From NCBI RefSeq assembly GCF_950295315.1, contig NW_026647565.1, positions 17,277 to 81,276 of the forward strand: DNA of 64,000 nt, written 5' to 3'. Source of the stretch: Erinaceus europaeus. Taxonomy: Eukaryota > Chordata > Mammalia > Eulipotyphla > Erinaceidae. Shown here piece by piece: positions 1-11,889 of this stretch (its first letter is position 1; every line of letters starts with the position of its first letter). The translations under genes were made by a program, and so were the position numbers. The notes under the pieces were generated by a model. It searched no databases. It had not been told where the DNA came from and was given only the letters and a program-made list of their open reading frames with translations.

Positions 1-201
1 GGACAGAAAGGAATCAAGAGAGGAGGGGAAGACAGAGTGGGGGGAAACAGAGATAGCCACCTGAAGACCTGCTTCACTGCTTGTGAAGCGACCCCCACCC
101 CTCCACAGGTGAGGAGCCGTGGGCTCGAACCCGGATCTTTATACCAGTCTTTGACCTTCCCACCATGTGCACTTAACCCACTGCCCTCCTGCCCAGTTAC
201 C
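1..201 (-). repeat. tRNA-derived SINE, reverse copy, cut by the window edge
   Basis: Reverse copy of the dominant SINE of this genome. Read on the minus strand it has a tRNA-like head, a box-B-like GGTTCGAGCCC region, a block reading CCCACCTG, a CT-rich stretch and CTCTGTCC-like text. The A-rich tail lies outside the window. Confidence 0.85.
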
Positions 202-624
202 CAAAATCTGCATATTTAAAGCCAAATTAGAGGCAATTTATGAATATAGTTACTCTCATCTTTCAACATACACAACTGAAAGTGGACTATAGTCCATAAG
301 GGAGAAGAAAGACCTGTGAAAGATCAATTCTATTGCGAAATGCAAGCCATCTAATATATCAAAATGAGTGGCATTTGATTTCTTATACCTTTAATAATGT
401 AACAATAATCTGTCCATCTCTTCATTTCTAATAAAAACAAGTACTTTATTAAATTCTTCCTAGGATTTGTCAAGTAGAAATTTAGCATGTGTTTACTCAG
501 CTGTTTTAGTGACTATCCCCCCACCACTGGAAAAAAAAAATTGAAGAAAGTCACATGTTTTTTTTCAGCATAAACTCCTGTTGAGCTTTAAGCAAATCAG
601 GATTGGAGTGTAACTGGTAATTCT

Positions 625-815
625 TTTTAAAATTTCTTTATTGGGGAATTAATGTTTTACAGTTGACAGTAAAATACAATGGTTTGTATATGCCTAACAT
701 TTTCCACATAACAAGTTGACCCCCATTAGGTCCTCCTCTGCCATTATGTTCCAGGACTTGAGCCTTCCCCCCACCCAAGAGTCTTACTTTGTTGAAATAT
801 TCCAGCTCCAGAACT
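625..815 (-). mobile_element. L1 3'-end fragment, short-3'UTR subfamily
   Basis: A T-rich left edge is followed by text that recurs at 9010-9215 and 22165-22360 in the same orientation: TTTACAG, then a CAGTAAA block, then TTCCAGGACTTGA-like and TTACTTTG-like blocks. The left edge would be the poly(A) end of a minus-strand element. It is probably a short 3'UTR form of the local L1; an unrelated retroposon is not excluded. Confidence 0.5.
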
Positions 816-817
816 GG

Positions 818-1125
818 TAATTTTTTTTTTTTTGCCTCCAGGATTATTGCTTGGGCTCTGTGGCTGCACTATGAATGCACTGCTCCTGGAGTCCATTTTT
901 TTCCCCCATTTTGTTGCCCTTGTTGTTGTCGTTATTGTTATTGTTTCCATTGATGTTGTTGGATAGGACAGAGAGAAATGGAGAGGAGGGGAAGACAGAG
1001 AGGGGGATAGAAAGACAGACACCTTCAGATATGCTTCACCACTTGTGAAGCCACCCCCTTGCAGGTGGGGAGTTGGCGGCTCAAACTGGGATCCTTTCGC
1101 GGTCCTTGTTTCATGTGCGAACTGG
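818..1125 (-). repeat. SINE, reverse, long-tail variant
   Basis: Same SINE as at 1-201 but with an extra 3' module that on the plus strand reads from GCCTCCAGGATTATTGC to the Thr/Val-like GTTGTTGTCGTTATTG tail. The same module occurs at 44290-44390 and 46020-46100, so it defines a SINE variant. Confidence 0.8.
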
Positions 1126-1149
1126 TAATTTTATGTCTTCTCACTTTTC

Positions 1150-1461
1150 TTTTCTTTTTTTTTTATTTTTAAAAATTTATTTATTTATTTTCCCTTGTGC
1201 TGCCCTTGTTGTCTTTTTATTTTTGTTGTAGTTATTATTGTTGTTGTTATTGATGTCGTCCTTGTTAGATAGAACAGAGAGAAATGGAGAGAGGAGGGGA
1301 AGACAGAGAGGGGGAGAGAAAGACACCTGCAGACCTGCTTCACCACTTGTAAAGCGACCCCCCTGCAGGTGGGGAGCCGGGGGTTGGAATCAGCATCCTT
1401 AAGCTGGTCCTTGTGCTTTGCGCCACGTGCGCTTAACCCCCTGAGCTACCCCCGATTCCCT
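1150..1461 (-). repeat. SINE, reverse copy
   Basis: Near full-length copy. A T-rich tail at the left (TTTATTTATTTATTTT) leads through the GTTGTT tail and GACAGAGAGAAATGGAGAG to the head at GCTACCCCCGATTCCC. Confidence 0.85.
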
Positions 1462-1884
1462 CTTCTTTTCTTATACTTTTGGTCCCCACCAGTTCTAGGA
1501 TTCATTTCAAGTGGCAAAGGGCAAGGTTGGATACACATTACAGCAAGTGGAAAATTGTCATTTTAGTTAAGACTAAACTCCCCACACTAAAAACCCTTGT
1601 TAGGATATCTCACCCATCTCTTCTCCACTATATCAAGTGTTTCCCAAGGCAAGCATTTCTTTTTTGTTCATGCTCCAGTCATGGTTTGTTTCTACTGACC
1701 TTCGATAAAAGCATCAAGTAAGTTATCTTTTCTAGATGAGAATGATTTAGTGATGATAGCATAAAATGAACTGCTCTGTTTTGTTTTCAAAATTGGAAAA
1801 TGAGATGAGGAAACCCAGTTCTAAAATTTCTTCCTTCTTCATTTTTGCATTTTCCCTTCCCTCCTGCTCTCTCTTTTCCTTTTT

Positions 1885-2030
1885 TTGTTCCTTTAGTATT
1901 TATTAATTTATTTATTGAGAGAGAAAATGAGCAGAATACCACTTGATCATCTGTGGTGACAATGATCAAACTTAGAAGAAATCTTCTAGGTTTTGCAAAG
2001 CATATGCTTTATCCACTGAAAAACCTACCT
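1885..2030 (-). repeat. Old diverged SINE, reverse
   Basis: TATTTATTGAGAGAGAAAATG at the left and GCTTTATCCACTG at the right are the ends of an older tRNA-headed SINE type that also occurs near 21690 and 60600. Strongly diverged. Confidence 0.55.
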
Positions 2031-2247
2031 AACTGGTTCTTCTAGAATCTTTTGAACTCCTTTTAAAATTGCTTTGTTCAAATTCATTCTTAATCTCTAC
2101 AATCCCTCTGAGTGCTCTCAGAACCAGATCTTTTGCAAAATCTGTTTCCAAGTCCATATTTCCAATTATAAAAAATTACTGTAAACTACTATGTTGAGAA
2201 GCATTTCTTTATTTACCTTGAAACTGAAATCAGTAAACTCAAAGCTA

Positions 2248-2285
2248 TACACACACACACACACACACCCACACACACACACACT
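2248..2285. repeat. (CA)n microsatellite
   Basis: About 18 CA dinucleotides with one CC interruption. Confidence 0.95.
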
Positions 2286-3224
2286 CAACAGCTTCTACCG
2301 ACATTGGGAGTTAATGTGACAACAATATTACTTTCATGTAGTAAAAGATTTGCCATATTAATTAATGTTTTTTGTGCAGTAGATTTTTTTTTGAGATTTG
2401 TTATTTTTATTTTTCTCATTCATTGATGGAAACTGAGTAATAGATCCTTCCTTTCTTCTGCATTGTAGAGCAGATATTCTAACCCATGCTATTCTGGGCC
2501 TTGTGGTTGCTATTTAGAGGTTGCATATGTTTTAAAATGCTTAAAATCTACCCTTTTAGACTCTGTGATAGGAATTGTACACTGATAAGAGTTCTTTTTA
2601 CTAATGGTTTTGAGCTTTTCTTTATTCTTTGACCTTGACTCATAGACTCTGTCTAGAATGATTTTACTCCTTTCTGTTTAGGTAATTTTTACTGGATTAA
2701 TTTTTAACTTTGCATTTCATATCATGCTTTCTTTATGAAGTTCTCCCTAATACTGCATTTGTCACAAATCCATATTTTTCAGTGTTCTCAGGGTGCTTAT
2801 GATATTTAACTTTTGACATCTTCTGCTAAACTAGTGATGTGTGACAGAAAAGCTCAGAAAGTCTGACTACTGGACCTGACACAAGATACCACTTATTCAC
2901 TACAATCTTGGTTTTCTTGTCTGTAAAATAAATGAAATAATTCTCCAGTTATTTTAACAATTAGAAGAAATGTTAAAACATTTTACAAGCAGTAAATTAT
3001 TGTACAGGAAAGGGCACTGTTTCTCTTACAAGCATACACAAAACAAAGTAATAAACCAATCAATCAGGAAGCTAAAGATCTGAGTTCCTGAGCTCCTTTT
3101 TCCAGTTGCTAGACCTTTGACCTAACATCTGAATTCTGTTCACTTTTTTGCAAGATGAGAATATTTGTTTGGAGTTTAGACCAAAGTGTTTCAACTCTGG
3201 TTGTACACTGGAAACACCTAGGGG
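2286..3224. other. Mostly unique sequence with a possible MIR fragment
   Basis: AT-rich with no convincing reading frame. At 2865-2985 the text CTTGGTTTTCTTGTCTGTAA resembles the MIR core, read on the plus strand, at low confidence. Nothing else was recognised. Confidence 0.4.
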
Positions 3225-3368
3225 AATATTAGAAAAATAGATCTGCAGTGTTGCTTCACCACTTGCAAAGCTTTCCTTCAGCAGATGTGAACTGGGGGAT
3301 TGAACTAAAGTCCTTGTCCACTGTAACATGTGTTCTCAACCATGTGTGCTAGACCATAGCTCTGGGTA
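3225..3368 (-). repeat. Diverged SINE, reverse
   Basis: TGCTTCACCACTTGCAAAGC, GGGGGATTGAAC and a closing ATAGCTCTGGG match the SINE body and head with many differences. Confidence 0.6.
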
Positions 3369-3439
3369 TATGTCCCTTCAACCTAAGCACTTAAAACTTC
3401 AAAGTGGTAATCAAATTGAATTGTTAAATACATTTCTAA

Positions 3440-5765
3440 TAATGACTTGCTCTTTGAAATATTAAATCTCCTAAAAACTTAGACTAGGGAGAACAGAAGC
3501 AAATGGCAGCATTACTTTATAAAATACAGCTCTATGTAAGTAGCATAAAAGGACATAAATTATGGTGAGGTATTGAATGATACAACAAATATTAACAAAG
3601 TTAACCCAACTGACAAATAATTTGGTTATAGCAATAACTATCTATTGCCTTCTTAAACCCTAGGACAGCAGGAAACTTTCTATATAAAACTCATATTTCT
3701 CCCAGGCATGGAAACTCTAGGGTGGGGCTCACTTTCCTGCATGCTTCTCTCAATTCATACCAACTGATACTGCATCTGCTGATCCCTACCTAAGCAATGT
3801 AACAAGTACCACCTCAGCATGCTTCACTTTGGACCATGTTCAGAGACATCAGGTATGGAATGTCATCCCTTCAGCTTCATTACCCTGGTGAGACCTTTCC
3901 TAGCTCACAGGACTCCTTAATTCCATTTTGGTGGTGCACTTCTCAACAAAACCTCAAAACCTAGGTATAGACCAGTGCCCATGAGATAGGGTTTATGTAC
4001 ACATATATCCACAAGTTGGGGGAAAACAGATATGTCAAAGCAAAAGTACACAATAGTTTGCGGAGAGTCAATAAATGAAGCAAGCAAGTAGAAAGACTGT
4101 TGGGAAATTGTGCAGATGTGGTTGAGTTAGGCAGAGCCCAGAAACCACCCTATGGCCAGTCCCTTTATTTATATACCAATCTTCTGCTTTGTCTTATAAA
4201 TGACTAAAGGTCTCCTCCCCACCACATTATCCCCTCAGGGTATTGCTAATTCCTGCCAGCTAAAACCATAGCAAAGGTAGCTAAGGAAGTTCCTAGCATG
4301 CTTTTTTCTTTTCTCCACCCCCTTTCCTAGCCATCTCCATTCCCAGCTTGCCACTTCTGGTTTGATCCCATAAAACCCACTTCTGTTCCTGATTTTGCTC
4401 TCTTTTCTCTCCTGCTTCCCGACCTGGAGAAAGGCTGGAGTGCTGAGCAGGAGGCAGCCATAGTGGTTTGGCGCCACGTGGCTTAACCCGCTACACTCAC
4501 ACCTGACTCTGGGGTGCCCACACGAATAAAGAATTGTATTACCACACGGCCACAATTTCCTGGTCTCTCTCCCTTGAAGCTAGCCTGGCAAAAGACCCAA
4601 AAAGACACCATAAGCTACCTAAAGAAATAATTTCTACTTAGACCTCGATACCTTCCTCACTTACTTCCTATTACACTTCTCTCAGTCAGTAAAGCTAATC
4701 TTAGCAAAATAAGGACTGTGAAAGCTGAATAAGGGCAAGAGACTGGCATACTTTAATGATAATTCTTTAGTCACTACTAGGCCACCCCATCAGCTGGGGG
4801 TCCTTGCCAGGGAGTCCTGAGATTCCCACACAGACATGATGAGCCAAGACCTCTAACACATCCTTCACTCCACTGTCACTGGTCATCTCCATCAGGAACA
4901 ACATAATAGACCCTTTTGGGGGGCCCTATAGGACCTTGCCCTCAGTGTGGATCAACAGTGGTAGGGAATGGTCCATTCTCCAAAGAGAGGGTGGACAATA
5001 TACTTTACCTACCACCCCAGGAAGATGTGTCCTGAAATTAGTGCAGCCTGGAATGTTACTAGTTGTGACCACAGAATGCAAACTCAGACCTACAGGATGC
5101 ATGTGCTCAATATGTTTGGGAGCTACTCTCTTCCTCCAGCTTTCTCGCCCTTTTTCCAACTATGAAACCATCTCCCCAGACAATAACCTGAGTCCACCTG
5201 CATATTAGATGTCAGGTTCAGACAAAAACTAGGAAAACCATGGGCTCCTACTAATATACCTAAAATAGACCTCCTAGCTTTTTCCAAAATAGGGACCCCA
5301 AATCTTCATCTGCAATATTTTTGCCTTTAGGTTCATGATTAGTCAACAATTTGCTCTGCCTTACATCATAACCCTTTTTCAGCCACCAGGTTCCAGATGC
5401 TACCATGATGACAACCTGACTTCACTGGGCAGAGGACCCCATCCTTATGTCCTGGAGCCCTGCCTCCCCAGAGCCCTGCCCCTCTAGGCAAAGAAAGAAA
5501 CAGGCTGGGAGTATGGGTTGACCTGCCAATGCCCATGTTCAGAGGAGAAGCAATTACAGAAACCAGATCTTCACCTTCTGCACCCCATAGTGATCCTGGG
5601 TCCATGTTCCTAGAGGGATAAAGAATAGGAAAGCTACCAAGGAGTGGGATGGGATATGGAGTTCAGGTGGTAGGAATTGTGTGGAAATGTACTCCTCTTA
5701 TCCTATGGTCTTGTCAATATTTCCATCTTATAAATAAAAAATATGTAAATAAAAAAAGAAAAAGA
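3440..5765 (+). mobile_element. 5'-truncated L1: long 3'UTR only
   Basis: This is the long (>1.8 kb) 3'UTR of the resident L1, ending in an A-rich tail near 5735-5765. Shared blocks such as GACAGCAGGAA, CCCACCTGCATATTAGATGTC and GGTTCCAGATGCTACC align with 26100-28290 and, in reverse, with 6650-8800. A solo LTR (4098-4590) is inserted in it. No ORF2 is retained. Confidence 0.8.
4098..4590 (+). mobile_element. Solo LTR, class II ERV-like
   Basis: Starts TGTTGGGAAATTG and ends GCTAGCCTGGCA, with a perfect 6-bp target-site duplication AAAGAC at 4092-4097 and 4591-4596. AATAAA lies at 4525-4530, followed by the U5-like block TCCTGGTCTCTCTCCC, which resembles the other LTRs in this window. No internal sequence remains, so it is a product of LTR-LTR recombination. 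Positions 4467-4510 match the antisense head of the resident SINE (see findings). Confidence 0.85.
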
Positions 5766-6650
5766 AATCTGTATGCCTGGGTTCCATATCAAGTCACTTT
5801 TGATTCTCTGTAGATGAGCCTCATGTGTATTAAAACTCATTTTGATCTTGAAAAACTATAAAATGAGACCTATTATGGGAAAATGAAAATTTGTACCCAT
5901 GTGTCAACAAATGTACTGTAAAACTCCCCCTCAATAAAGTGATTTTAAAACTTAAAAAAAAAGTATATAAAATGACAAGTGCAGAATAAAGGACGTTTTT
6001 TCTTGAAACATTTTGACTTAGTTACCCACCTTGTGATCCATGAACCCTGAAAACTTTATTGTGAATTCCCTCTAAATAAGGACATTTGCTAACTCAGATG
6101 CAACATAGCTTTCAACATCAGATGATTAACGCAGATGCATTCAAGACCCTGTTCAAGTTTCACTGATTCCTTCAGAAATCGTTCTAGCAAACACAACTTG
6201 TTTAGAGGTCATGATCTGCATGTAGCCATCATGTCTATTTAGTTGACTTTAGATTACAGCAGTTCCTTGGAATTTTCTCTGCTTTCATAACCTTGATACT
6301 TTTGAAAATTATGGAATATCTATTCTGTGAAAATCCTCATCTATGCATGTATTTTGTGTTTGCTCCTGGTGATATTCAAGTAATATATGTTTGATAAGAA
6401 TTTAGCAGATATAATGCTGGTTCTATCAGGACACATGATTTAAAATTATTATCTTACCGGTGAGATTCATTTTGATAGTCTTCTCAAGTGGAAAGTTAAA
6501 ATTTGCCTACTCTGTGATAAATATTTTATGGGGAGAAACTTTAAAACATTGAAAATTTAATAAATAAATAAATAAATAGTAAATATAGAAATAAAATTAT
6601 TTTTAATGTATTTTCAGTTTGCTCTGTTATGAACTTAAATATATTACTAT
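5766..6650. other. Unclassified sequence; possible old retroposon end near 5965
   Basis: AT-rich. CTCAATAAAGTG followed by an A-run near 5930-5970 looks like a poly(A) signal plus tail of an old retroposon on the plus strand, of uncertain family. The rest shows nothing recognisable. Confidence 0.35.
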
Positions 6651-6651
6651 C

Positions 6652-8310
6652 ATTACTTTTTACTGATTTAATTATGATTGACAAGGTTGTAGAATAAAAG
6701 GGGTACAACTTCATACAATTCCCATCCCCTCCATTGGAAGGTTCCCTAATCTTTATCATTCTAGGAGTATGGACACAGGATCATTATATGCAGAAGTAGG
6801 GGGTTCTGGCTTCTGTAATTGCTTCTCCACTGGACACAAGAATTGGCAGGTCGATTCATACCCCAGCCTGTTTATATCTTGCCCCATCCAGGTAAGGCTC
6901 TGTGGAGGTGGGGTTCCAGGATACATTGATGAGGTCTCTGCCCAGGAATGTCAGGTTGGACTCATGGTATTTGCAACTTGGTGGCTGAAAAGCACTTAGA
7001 TATAAAGCAGAACAAGTTGTTTAATAAGCAGGAACATAAAGGTAATAATATAGCATTTGGGGTCTTCATGTTTGAAGAAGCTAGGAAGTCTATTTTAGGA
7101 TATTCCAAGGGGCCCATGAGCTTACTGATTTTTGCCTGAGCCCCACAGATAACATCCAGGTGGGCTAAAGGTATTGTCTGGAGAGATGGTGTCAGAGTTG
7201 GAAATAGGACTAGAAAGCTGGATCAGCAAAGAGAGTAGCTCCCAAATATGGGAAAAGTACATAAATATCCTTAAATGTAGACTCCATTGATCTGATCTGA
7301 GCCCCTCATCTATTCATATTTAGCATAGGATCTGGTGTAATCTGCATTCCTATAAGTCTAAGCTCACATTCCATGGCCATGGCTAGAAACATTCTGGGCT
7401 GCACTCATTTCAGGACCAATCTTGCTCAAGTGGTAGAGTCTGTTGGCCCAGTCTCCCTTTGGAGAGTGGGGAAATTCCTACCACTGTTGTTCTAAATTAA
7501 GGGCAAGGTTGTGTACTGGCCCACAAGAGGGTTTAATATATTGTTCCTGATGGAGACAACAAGTGGTGGTGGAGAGAGGGATCTGTTAGTGATCTAGGCC
7601 CATCATATCTATGTGGGAATCCCAGGATTCCATGACTAGGGCCCCAGATGATGGAGTGGCCAGGTAGTGATCAAGAGAGCCATCATTATAGTGTGCCAGC
7701 CTCTTGTTCTTATCCAGCTTTTGTAGTGCTAACTTTATCTGACAAGGTTGGACTTAGAGTGATCGATGGAAGTAAAATAGGGAGTAGGTGAGGAGGGTAT
7801 CCAGGCCTAAATAGAAACTATTTGACTAAGTACTTTATGGTGTCATTTTTAGGTCTTTCTACTTGCTTGCTGCACTTATTAAGTTGCTGTAGACTATTAA
7901 GCCTTTTACTTTAAGGTATATATTTTCCCCCTAACTTCTGGATACATGTACACATGTGCCCTAGCTCATGGGCCCTGGTCAATATCTAGGTTCTGTAACT
8001 TTGTTAGGAAGTGCAGCAGCCTAAATGGAACTAAGGAGTCCTATGAGCTAGGAAAGATCTTGCCAGAGTATCGGAGGTGGAGGGCTGATACTCCAGGCCT
8101 AGTGTCTTTGGACACAGTCCAAAGTGAAATATGTTGAGGTGGCACTGATTGTGTTGATTTGGTTGAGATCAGCAGATGCAGTATCCAATGGTAAAGACTG
8201 AGAGAAGCATGAATAAAATGAGTCAAGAGGTTCCAGGACTGGGAGAGGTGTGGGTTTTTACATATAATGGAGAAAGTTCCTTGCTGTCTTAGAGTTTAAG
8301 AGGCAATTAT

Positions 8311-8343
<33 letters not shown>

Positions 8344-9003
8344 TACCAGGTTAGTTGGGAACTTTGGTTATGTTGAAAATCCCTTGGTTAGGATTTACTG
8401 TACCATACAAGACATTACCAAGATTTATGTCATTTAATGCTATTTACAAATATCTATATCTTATATACTGAGAAAAACCAGTTGCTTCTGGTCTCCCTGG
8501 TCTAAGATTATAGGTGATTCAATATTTCAGAAGAAAAAATTCATTATTAGAAATACATTAGCAATTTAAGCCCACTGTTAAAATTCTGAGGTTACTAATT
8601 TGAAACCTTAAGTGCTTAGATTAAAGGAATATATACTCAGAACTGAAGTCTATACATTGAAAAGCTTGAGACAATCTATTTCTCCTCTTATATTGATTAG
8701 TGATTTATAAATCTATAAATTAATCAAAGTATGTATTAACACCATTCCTGCCCCTCAAGGTCTGTGTCTATGCCCCCTAATTCCCATATAGTGGAATTAT
8801 AAATCTACCCTCCTCTCCCCCTAGACTTTTTGACTTTGGTGCAATACTCCAAATTCAGTCAAATTTTGCTTTCCATTTCCCCTGTTCTTCCTTCTCACTT
8901 TCTATTTATGAGAGGGATCATCCATATTTGTCTTTCTTGGCCTTATCTCACTTACCATAATTCCTTCAAGCTCCATCCAAGATGGGTCAAAGAAGGTGAA
9001 ATT
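6652..9003 (-). mobile_element. 5'-truncated L1, reverse: ORF2 end plus long 3'UTR
   Basis: Minus-strand L1. The 3'UTR runs from about 6652 to 8830 and the last part of ORF2 lies at 8830-9003, where TATTTATGAGAGGGATCATCC corresponds to the ORF2 stop region of the copy at 12343. It is closely similar to the plus-strand copy at 34.9-37.0 kb, down to an incidental shared 60-codon frame. A (TTA)n stretch at 8308-8345 has expanded inside it. Confidence 0.8.
8305..8345. repeat. (TTA)n microsatellite
   Basis: About 12 tandem ATT units within an L1 3'UTR. Confidence 0.9.
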
Positions 9004-9249
9004 ATTATTATTTTTTCTCTATGGTGGTATTAATGGTTTACAGTCAACAGTAAAATACAATAGTTTGTACATGAATAACATTTCTCAGTTTTCCAAATAA
9101 CAATTCAACCCCCTCTAGGTCTTCCTCTGTCAGTGTATTCCAGGACCTGCACCATCTTCCACACCCCAAAGTCTTTTACTTGGTGCAATTCACTAAACCC
9201 AGTCCAAGTTCTCCTTTGTGTATTCTTATTTGTCAACTTCTCTTTTTTT
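9004..9249 (-). mobile_element. L1 short-3'UTR fragment, reverse
   Basis: Second copy of the family seen at 625-815. TTTACAGTCAACAGTAAAA and CCAGGACCTGCACC align with it. The right end meets the target site of the adjacent solo LTR. Confidence 0.5.
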
Positions 9250-9255
9250 ATTAGT

Positions 9256-9635
9256 TGTTGGTATGCTTCTAATTCTGCTTCTAAAAACCCCTTTTGTTTC
9301 ATTTGGTTTAATCCCCCCTTCTTAACACTGTATTCTATTTACATAACCATTGTTAATTAAGCACCACCCTCCCTCCAGGGCATTGGTGGTTCAGTGGTAG
9401 AATTCTCGCCTGCTCTGCCCCCTCTCCTTGTCATACCCTGATTTTCACCAGTCACTTTTCTCTCCACCCTCTCTACATCACATCCTGTTTACATCCTACT
9501 TGGCAAGTATATTAGTTTTAGTTTAGCTTAGCTTGTCGTAGATTGTGCTGCGTTCTGCATGAATAAAGAGATACTGCATACAGCTCAGCCATGAGTCCCT
9601 GGTCGTCTGTCTCCGCTTGCGAAGCTAGTCCGACA
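9256..9635 (+). mobile_element. Solo LTR with embedded tRNA-Gly 5' half (copy A)
   Basis: Begins TGTTGGTATGCTTC and ends GCTAGTCCGACA. The six flanking bases are ATTAGT (9250-9255) and ATTAAT (9636-9641), a 6-bp duplication with one change. AATAAA is at 9562-9567; the TATA region has decayed to AAGTATATTAG. Positions 9380-9413 are identical over 34 nt to the 5' end of mammalian tRNA-Gly-GCC. Related copies lie at 35243-35626 and 44502-44939. No internal viral sequence is present. Confidence 0.9.
9380..9413 (+). other. tRNA-Gly-GCC 5'-half sequence inside LTR U3
   Basis: Seen: 34 nt beginning GCATTGGTGGTTCAGTGG and ending CTCGCCTGC. Known: this equals nt 1-34 of mammalian tRNA-Gly-GCC, stopping within the anticodon. 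The T-arm and 3' half are absent, so it is not a tRNA gene. An A-box-like TGGTTCAGTGG is retained, the B box is not. Confidence 0.85.
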
Positions 9636-9641
9636 ATTAAT

Positions 9642-10335
9642 TGCTATTTAATACTGACAGACAATGTTGTGGGATACAAGGGGTACAATTCACACAACTC
9701 CCACCACCAGAATGTCATATTTCATCCCCTACATTGGAAGCTGCCCCATTCTTTATCCCTGTGAGAATATGGATCAATGATCTCCAAGGAGCATAGAAGG
9801 TTGGAGGTCTGGCTTCTGTAATTGCTTCTCCACTGGACATGGGCACTGATAGGTCAATTCATACTCTCAGATTGTCTCTGCCTTTCCCTAATATGGTAGG
9901 ACTCCATGGAGATGGAGTTCCAGGACACAATGACAAAGTTGTCTGCCCAGGGAATGCAGATTGGTGGAATCATGGTAATATTTTTCAACTTCTGTCTATG
10001 AGTAAAATAATCTTATATTCATCCTCTTTCTGACTTAGCTCACTTAATGTGTAGAAGGTGAAGTACCATTTTTAATTGCTGAGTAGTATTCCATTGTGTA
10101 TATATACCACAACCTTCTCAGCCACTCATCTGTTGTTGGACACCTGGGTTATTTCCAGGTTTTGGCTAGTCAGAATTGTGCTGCTATGAATGTAGGAGTA
10201 CATGTATCTTTTTGCATGGGTGTGACTGAGTACTTAGGGTATATCCTAGGAGAGGAATTACTGTATCATAAGAAAGATTAATTTCTAGCCTTGTAAGGGT
10301 TCTCCAAACTGCTCTCCACAGGAGTTGAGAAGTCC
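9642..10335 (-). mobile_element. 5'-truncated L1, reverse
   Basis: L1 3'UTR (9642 to about 9980) joined to the ORF2 C-terminal region (about 10000-10335; GTATTCCATTGTGTATATATACCAC is shared with other copies). The joined parts are much closer than in full copies, so an internal deletion is present. Frame is lost. Confidence 0.75.
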
Positions 10336-10339
10336 CAAA

Positions 10340-10980
10340 TTCTATCCCAGCATCACATTTGCCAGAGTGATGCTCTGTTTGTCTATTTCCTGAGTGAATG
10401 AATGAATGGTTGATTGAATTAATATTTTTAGAAAGAATAAGATCTCTCACAAAGAAGAGCATGGGGCTCTGTGAGAGGACATCTTTCTAGTTAGCCAAGG
10501 TCTTGGGAAGCTAACAAAAGTGGTGCAAATGAAGGTTCTCAGTGAAAATACTCTTTTAGAGGCATGGGAAGAATTGAGGAAGCAATAATGGATGGTGACA
10601 CATGCAGAAGTCACATCCTTCAGGAAGCTCTTTTTTCTTCTAAGGGTAAAGGATCCAGGGAAGATAAATTAGAGCCCACAAAATCCATACTAACTTGCAA
10701 TGATAGATACACAGAGTCAGCAACATTGGACCAAAGAGAGAGGGAATACCCCCATATTTCCATCCTGCTGGCATTTCCCATTAACTATTTACTAAAATAG
10801 CAGAAACCAGCCAGAAAGAAAGTTTGAGAGAAAGTCTCAAAGGGGTGAGCCTTCTGGGACACACAGTTGAGTAGATAAAGGCAAAGATAGAAGAGACAAA
10901 GGGCCAAGCAGAGAATGGCTAGGAACCTCCTTCCATTACCACACTCATATGCTCTCCACTGCCTTAATTACAAAGATACC
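10340..10980. other. Unclassified sequence
   Basis: No family recognised. A 78-codon open frame at 10564-10800 has no recognisable motif and is considered chance. Confidence 0.3.
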
Positions 10981-10984
10981 AGAT

Positions 10985-11857
10985 TCCTGGTGGTGGTGGA
11001 CCAGGTTTAGTGCATGTACAAAGACTCAGGTTCAAGCCCCAGGTCTCTACCTGCAGGGAGAGACTTCCCAAGCTGTGAAAGAATGTGGTAGGTATCTCTG
11101 TCTCTTTCTCTCTCTTCCCCCCCCAATTTCTCTCTGTCTCTATCTGATAAATAAAAGTTAGGAAAAAATGACCATCAGGAGTGGTTGACTTGACAAAAAC
11201 AAAACAAGGACCCCACATTGGGGAAGAATAATAGGAGTATTGCAAGAACATTGAGTATTATCTGAAGAGACTACATTGCTAAAAAGAACTGCTAAAATCA
11301 CTGAAACAGGCTAGTTTGTTTAAATATAGTTTTTTTGTTTGCCCATCAGATTATGGTCATGAGAAAATAGACTAGTTATGAAAAAAATGGAAAGATCTGG
11401 TAGATACCTGATGTTAGAAGCCCCAGGTTGAATCCCTGATTCTGTTATATACTACAATTGAGTAATATTCCCCTCCTTACTCTCTCCTCCCAAAATAAAA
11501 TAAACAAATAGGCCCGGGTGGTGGGTGAACAGGTAGAAAGAAGAAGTTACCATGCTCAAGTTTAAGGCACTAGTTCCCATCTGCAGGGGTGGGACAGTGC
11601 TGCAGATATTTCAACTTCTCTATTCCTCTATACTCTTCTATTTCTCATTCTCTCTCACCTTCTATAAAAAGAAAGGACAAGATATCCAGTGAAATAGTTC
11701 ACTTGCATAATGTGTTGCTTTGGCAAGTAGATGCAATTTAAATCTAGTACCCATCGCATTGAAGGAAGCTCTGCTGTGGTGGCTTCATAGGAATTCCCCC
11801 CCCTTTCTCTCTGTCCTCCCTCTCCTCATTCTCTCTTACTCTCTGCCTCTCTGTAAA

Positions 11858-11889
<32 letters not shown>

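Noticed and set aside
4467..4485. Retroviral primer binding site (TGGCGCC-like)
   Set aside because: It lies inside the LTR upstream of AATAAA, and its continuation matches the reversed SINE head rather than a tRNA 3' end.
6948..7139. Conserved 60-codon protein shared with 36550-36744
   Set aside because: Both are the same stretch of L1 3'UTR in two copies. Similarity reflects the repeat, and other copies do not keep the frame.
9380..9413. A functional tRNA-Gly gene
   Set aside because: Only the first 34 nt are present; the T-arm, B box and acceptor 3' strand are missing.
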